Assembly (NCBI GenBank): GCA_028565635.1
Contig: JAOXYB010064434.1
Location: forward strand, 1-10,374
From: Phoronis ovalis
Lineage: Eukaryota; Phoronida; Phoronidae
Direction: 5' to 3'
DNA length: 10,374 bases
A program made the position numbers and the translations under genes. This document shows, one piece after another, positions 6,900-10,374 of the stretch (positions are counted from its first letter, which is position 1; every line of letters starts with the position of its first letter). The notes under the pieces are model-generated. The model saw only the letters and a list, made by a program, of their open reading frames with translations. It searched no databases and had not been told where the DNA came from.

Positions 6900-9652
6900 G
6901 TAAGATTCATCATAGTTATAATGTACAATATGTTTCAGGATAGAATTTTATTGCGCAACGAAATATAATAAACAAATGATGATCAGGTGCAAAGGAAAAA
7001 CGCTAAAGACGTACAATACATTATAATGAAATATACAATCTATAATAACTAATATATAACAATTTATAGGCAACTGCTAAAATATGATCTAAATACTTGA
7101 TCTACTCAGAAAAATCTAAAAAATATGAAATCTAAAGGTTTATACCTCCCAGGGTGTGTTATCGCTATTCTCACTGCATGTCTCAGCGGCAGATTATGAT
7201 ATTGGTGCCGTTTTGCGGTTAGTGCTAAACGTTACTACCTGAAACAATAATTTTAAAACCTTCTTTATGAAGTATTGACACATTATTTATCATTGAGAAA
7301 ATGGACATGCGTTCATTTCATACTTTGAGCAAAGCATGACTAAGACACTTATTTATCAAAACTAATAGTAAAGTTTGCTTCTCCATTTTTTAAATCCAAA
7401 TGTGTATGTATCAGATTTTTTGTTACTGAGTCAGATTTCAGAAAAAACTATCAAAAAAAACACATCAAAATAAGCAAAAAATTGATTATTACAATTCAGT
7501 TAATTTTTGATGTGTTATATGAAACAACAAAAATATCAAACTGTTAGTCTTCCAAGTAATAAACTATAGTTTGTAATTAAAGCACTGAAAGCTCGAATGA
7601 AAGCAAAAAGCCCCTATCACAGATCTCATACACTAGTACAGAAAAGGCCAATAAAAAATTCTGCATGGTTTTTAATAGGCAGGCCTAAATAGGGTGTCAT
7701 TTTACTACGTTTTTTTTCCAGATGGATGTATGGAAAATTATGCCTAAACAAAAAAAGGCAATGGTACACGTGGCAAAGAATATAGTGGATAAATTCAAAG
7801 CAAAATGTAAAGCTCATGGAATAACAGTAAACATTTTAAATGAAAATATCCAGCAATCTGTTGATAAAGAATTGGAGGAGAATCAAAGGGTCAAGGAAAA
7901 AATGCCAAAGCTAGACGTTGTTGGAAGGTTTGCAAGACATAATGAGGTATCTGGTTATTGCAGATTAATTAATGGTTTCATTAAAGCTGGAGATAATATG
8001 TGTTTTACTTTGAAGGTTCTGTAAACTGTCGCACTACGAGGTTCGCTCTTTTTGCATAGTATGATAGAATCCGAAGTATCCAAATCTAACTTTTCGAGTT
8101 TCCTCTATTTGTAAAACCCTTTATTTTAATAAATATTTTTAGATGGGTCTGATCAGAACATATAAGGAAACATTTAATTTCACGTTATTTCACGCAAGTA
8201 TTTCATAGGATTTCAAAAATAATCTCACTGTGTTTCAGAAAGCTAACGAACCAACATTTATGAAATTCGCAAAGAAGTTTACTGATTATCATGTGAGGCA
8301 TTTTACTGGTATTACGCTAGCATGCATTATTTCAGTACTTGCATTTTTATAACATATTGGCAAGAATTTGTTTATGCTTACATTTGAACATAATAAAATG
8401 ATAATTAATACATTATTTTGTTCTTCCAGATAAACAGTTATCTAATTCAGCAAGCAAAATTGCATCGCAACATCGCCAGCATCATAAATATTGGAAAGAG
8501 TTATGAAGGCAGAGATATGTTAGTTATAAAGGTAAAATGTCAAATCACCATAGTATTACATTGTTCAAAAACATTTAAAGTGGTATACATGGGTACCCAA
8601 ACTTATGAGCATGTCGCTGTGTCACCCTATTTATGTCACCATATTTATAAGCAAAGTAAGTATTTATTTTTACCCATGTATACCCCTAGAAGGTAAAATC
8701 GTGTCCGTCGTTTAATGTTTGCCTATGTGTCGCCTGTCGAAAAAAATTTTAAGGTCGTTTCGGCGTGTCAATCGTGCCATTTTTACCCATGTACTAGTAT
8801 ATCCCTATTGGGCGTCAATTGCTTTGATGGCAATAAAAACTGATTTTATAGTCTTTTTTTACTTTCGGAGCTTTAGCTGTAATAAAAACAAAACCTTCAT
8901 TATTTTGGTACATGGGGAATGACATTTTAACGGATGTCTTTCAACTTTGTCCCCAGCTGTACCTGTGCCCTAATAATACGTCAGCAATGATAGGTTACAG
9001 TTCCGGGGTGTGAACTGCACAGTCTGAGATCACTGCGAGTAAAACTGTCTATATCATTGTGAAAAGCAAAAGTTGCCCCATCGCTCTCTCATAAAATCAT
9101 TTTTTATTGCAAATTATTTTATTTTGTTTTACATTATACTTTACAACGTATTTCTTGTACCTAGCTTTTTCTAATATTGACAGTTTTGTATGACGATAAT
9201 TACTAAACTTATCTTCTTCATGTGTATTTTTGAGGAAGATACTTTCCCCGTTACAAAGATATCCCTTGAGGTAATTTAAACTACTTTGTGCGATACCCGC
9301 GATTTTACTTTAGTCTTTACTGTTACTTTAGGTGCTAAAACAAATGTGCGCTATACTATAAGGGACAACGAAATCACGTGGATTGTACAATGCAGTTTGT
9401 ATAGTAAGTTAGTGATAAGTGTTCATGGCCAAAGATAAAATGAATTGTGTCTTTTATGAAATAGTGATTTTGCAGATAGGACAACGCTACTGTACCCGAT
9501 ACAGCCCTTGGTCCAGAAACATCTTCTGGTACAGACGAAGGCTTGGAGGAAGGAGGTGGCGGTGTAAGCAAAAAGCTGCCATCTGGCTTGATGCAGGTTT
9601 TCATGCTAGAGAGTGGGTATCTATTACTACAGCTACGTATATTATTCAAATG
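6815..9652 (+). CDS. Zinc carboxypeptidase (M14A, CPA/CPB-like) zymogen, partial multi-exon gene
   Basis: This is the central part of a secreted metallocarboxypeptidase gene, built from five exons: 6815-6899, 7722-7946, 8239-8292, 8430-8531 and 9476-9652. M14A enzymes remove C-terminal amino acids using one zinc ion and are made as zymogens with a propeptide of roughly 90 residues that a trypsin-like protease removes. Seen here in order are the propeptide start (TAQNEEQMKIIESWED), the propeptide core (MDVWKIMP and a helix ending near ENIQQSVDKE), a basic linker, the catalytic-domain start (FTDYH), the strand GKSYEGRDMLVIK and the zinc motif HAREW. Every exon has a GT donor and an AG acceptor, and every internal junction is phase 0. 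The signal-peptide exon and the C-terminal two thirds of the catalytic domain are not in view. Specificity (CPA or CPB) depends on residues outside the window. Family membership is secure; integrity is uncertain because of the anomalies at 8292/8430 and 9476-9575. Confidence 0.9.
6900..7721 (+). other. Carboxypeptidase intron (propeptide exons)
   Basis: The intron is 822 bp with a gtaaga donor and a pyrimidine-tract ttttttttccag acceptor. It joins two phase-0 ends. Nothing coding was seen inside; it is AT-rich with several A- and T-runs around 7430-7510. Confidence 0.8.
7722..7946 (+). CDS. Carboxypeptidase exon: core of activation propeptide and linker
   Basis: The exon starts right after a pyrimidine-rich tract and cag at 7719-7721 and ends GAG before gtatct; 225 bp make exactly 75 codons. 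The translation opens MDVWKIMPKQKKAMVHVAKN, corresponding to the family's (L/M)DFWK-P box and the following strand of the propeptide. A helix (NIVDKFKAKCKAHG), the strand ITVNILNENIQ and SVDKE follow, like the usual HGI-Y-VMIEDVQ-LLDEE ending of the domain. The last 25 or so residues form a basic linker (KEKMPKLDVVGRFARHNE), where several Lys and Arg residues could serve as the zymogen-cleavage site. The initial ATG is an internal Met, not a start. The frame stays open past the donor to a stop at 8022-8024, but that extension does not resemble the family. Confidence 0.9.
7947..8238 (+). other. Carboxypeptidase intron (propeptide to linker)
   Basis: The intron is 292 bp with a gtatct donor and a tgtttcag acceptor. 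The upstream exon's open frame runs 78 bases into it before a stop at 8022-8024, which is incidental. Confidence 0.75.
8239..8292 (+). CDS. Carboxypeptidase exon: activation linker to start of catalytic domain
   Basis: This short exon, 54 bp or 18 codons in phase 0, sits between a tgtttcag acceptor and a gtgagg donor. It translates to KANEPTFMKFAKKFTDYH. The closing FTDYH matches the conserved opening of M14A catalytic domains (F..YH followed by a helix with the pattern T-L-E-E-I). In most family members about four residues lie between this His and the Ile that starts the next exon here; none are encoded. I looked in intron 8293-8429 for an ag-12nt-gt micro-exon or an upstream in-frame acceptor and saw neither. 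The exon is assigned from its phase, its splice sites and the FTDYH motif. Confidence 0.75.
8430..8531 (+). CDS. Carboxypeptidase exon: first catalytic helix and GKSYEGR strand
   Basis: The acceptor is ttcttccag and the donor AAG|gtaaaa; 102 bp give 34 codons in phase 0. The translation opens INSYLIQQAKLHRNIASIIN and continues IGKSYEGRDMLVIK. The first helix with its Y-L core, the (V/I)INIG turn and the (K/R)SYEGR strand leading to (V/L)-(L/I)-K are hallmarks of the M14A catalytic domain N-terminus. The next exon continues the same fold with the AIWLDAG strand. Codons and motifs here look undamaged. Confidence 0.92.
8532..9475 (+). other. Carboxypeptidase intron carrying inverted and direct repeats
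   Basis: The intron has a gtaaaa donor and a tttgcag acceptor, with an alternative acceptor tag at 9477-9479. It contains a 14-bp perfect inverted repeat (8582-8595 with 8671-8684) around a 14-bp tandem direct repeat, and further tacccatgta and ggtacatgggga variants at about 8786 and 8908. Nothing coding was recognised. Confidence 0.75.
8582..8684. repeat. 14-bp inverted repeat flanking a 14-bp tandem repeat
   Basis: ggtatacatgggta (8582-8595) is the exact reverse complement of tacccatgtatacc (8671-8684). Between them gtcaccctatttat (8621-8634) is followed immediately by gtcaccatatttat (8635-8648). This may be a small inverted-repeat element about 0.1 kb long inside the intron, possibly extending to the related tacccatgta near 8786. 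Confidence 0.7.
9476..9652 (+). CDS. Carboxypeptidase exon: zinc-binding HAREW segment, with a doubtful linker
   Basis: From the cag acceptor at 9473-9475 to the donor ATG|gtaaga there are 177 bp, 59 open codons in phase with the previous exon. The 3' part reads KAAIWLDAGFHAREWVSITT and then ATYIIQM. His (9602-9604) and Glu (9611-9613) of H-A-R-E are the first two zinc ligands of M14 peptidases, and the Arg between them contributes to the active site in CPA. The 5' part, in frame from 9476, is Trp/Arg/Cys-rich and unlike the family. Using a second acceptor, atag ending at 9479, also phase 0, the first 32 codons read DNATVPDTALGPETSS... followed by acidic and Gly residues and VSKK. That reading rejoins the HAREW frame only if one base is added in the A5 run 9570-9574. 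Which reading is expressed is unknown; the last 25 or so codons are secure. Confidence 0.85.
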
Positions 9653-10374
9653 GTAAGACATCTAATTGCTTAGAAGCATTTAAAATACTAAAAATATATT
9701 AATTAATTCACATTTCACAGTTATGTTTATAAAATTATAGACTCTAACTATAAGTCGTAAAAAGCATGCTCTGGAAAATTCACTTTGTTAAAGGGTGACA
9801 ACTGCGCCATAATTTGATATATGTCACAATAAAAAATACGTAAGCAATCCATCAATTTTATTGCAACACATAAATTGTTGGTTTTGTAAAGGGCGTTGAA
9901 ATGTGTGTGTGTGCATTTTTTATGTGGAGAATCATAAAATTACAAAATGAATAGCATGAAGGTGCCGAGTACTGCTTGGCAGAACCTTTACGAACTATAA
10001 TTATGTAAAAATTTGAAAAAATAAATGAAAATGTAATTATAGTAATAGACCTTTGGAAAGGTGTCACATGCATATGTAACAAACAACTTGTGCTCATTTC
10101 AGTTTAAAATCTTCTTCTTGAAGAGTATACTTCAATAAATAAGTCCAGCTGCCTAGCATACGCAAAACTGAAATATAGTGTTTTGTCAAGAATTTATGAC
10201 ATTTTTGAAAATAAAATCATTTGTTTAAGATCATTTCAGTATAGATGTGTATATAGTATCTTTATCTGTTCACTTATGTCACATCGCAGTCACTTACTGA
10301 ACATATAGATATTAGTATTCTGGTGACAAAGGTTTTACTAGGGAGTTGTAACTCCCAGGACTAGCTTAAATATA
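9653..10374 (+). other. Start of next carboxypeptidase intron; no further exon seen
   Basis: After the gtaaga donor the sequence is AT-rich. The next family segment, leading to the PVxNPDGY motif and the R-K-N-R region, was looked for in all plus frames after each cag and was not found. The following exon therefore lies beyond the window. Confidence 0.6.

Noticed and set aside
7722-8024. 100-codon frame read as a complete small protein
   Set aside because: The first 75 codons are a propeptide exon ending at a gtatct donor, and the remainder is intron read-through.
8311-8325. Possible micro-exon in the short intron to supply the missing helix residues
   Set aside because: The AG...GT interval there is 14 bases, which breaks the frame, and it does not encode the expected residues.
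8418-8696. 92-codon plus-strand frame that includes the GKSYEGR exon
   Set aside because: Only 8430-8531 matches the family. The start codon lies in the acceptor tract and the tail is intron sequence with repeats.
9374-9661. 95-codon minus-strand open frame with a run of prolines
   Set aside because: It is the complement of the carboxypeptidase HAREW exon; its Pro/Ser-rich part mirrors the Gly-rich linker codons.
10287-10374. Possible next carboxypeptidase exon after tcgcag
   Set aside because: The frame SLTEHIDISILVTKVLL has a vague resemblance only. It lacks the Pro-Val-x-Asn-Pro-Asp-Gly region, has no clear donor and ends in a stop.
1-10374. tRNA, rRNA, CRISPR or bacterial-type operon features
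   Set aside because: No T-loop-like GGTTCRA box in a cloverleaf context, no regular repeat-spacer array and no rRNA-like block was seen on either strand.

Overview
The window looks like a stretch of an invertebrate animal nuclear genome. It is AT-rich, has long non-coding stretches, GT...AG introns, simple-sequence tails and no bacterial-style gene packing. The one clear gene is a metallocarboxypeptidase of the M14A (pancreatic-type CPA/CPB) family, typical of secreted digestive enzymes. The tail-like repeat at the left edge and the general texture suggest a mollusc or another lophotrochozoan. That assignment is an impression, not something the sequence proves.

Layout. Bases 1-202 hold a 42-bp tandem duplication, poly(A)-signal-like motifs and a (TAA)6 run, which together look like the 3' end of a retroelement or of a transcript. 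Bases about 203-6800 contain no gene I can recognise. They hold several perfect palindromes (957-973, 1466-1502, 4066-4077, 4311-4329), a good TATA-like box (2920-2927), a few short open frames of doubtful meaning and a three-unit array of nuclear-receptor-type half-sites (6703-6730).

Bases 6815-9652 contain five consecutive plus-strand exons of the carboxypeptidase. They are 6815-6899 and 7722-7946 (activation propeptide), 8239-8292 (linker and start of the catalytic domain), 8430-8531 (first helix and the GKSYEGR strand) and 9476-9652 (the AIWLDAGFHAREW zinc-binding segment). All internal junctions are phase 0. The signal-peptide exon was not found and should lie upstream of 6815. The remaining catalytic exons, with the third zinc ligand, the substrate-specificity pocket and the catalytic Glu, lie beyond base 10374, so CPA or CPB specificity cannot be called.

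Two places in the gene deserve attention. In exon 9476-9652 the exon-opening frame gives an unlikely Trp/Arg/Cys-rich stretch. A second frame, entered from an alternative acceptor four bases downstream, gives a natural acidic/Gly-rich linker but needs one extra base in an A5 run to rejoin the zinc-motif frame. At the 8292/8430 junction about four residues normally present in the family appear to be missing. The gene may therefore be intact with unusual linkers, carry a sequencing or assembly indel, or be a decaying paralogue. I saw no convincing undescribed system in the window.
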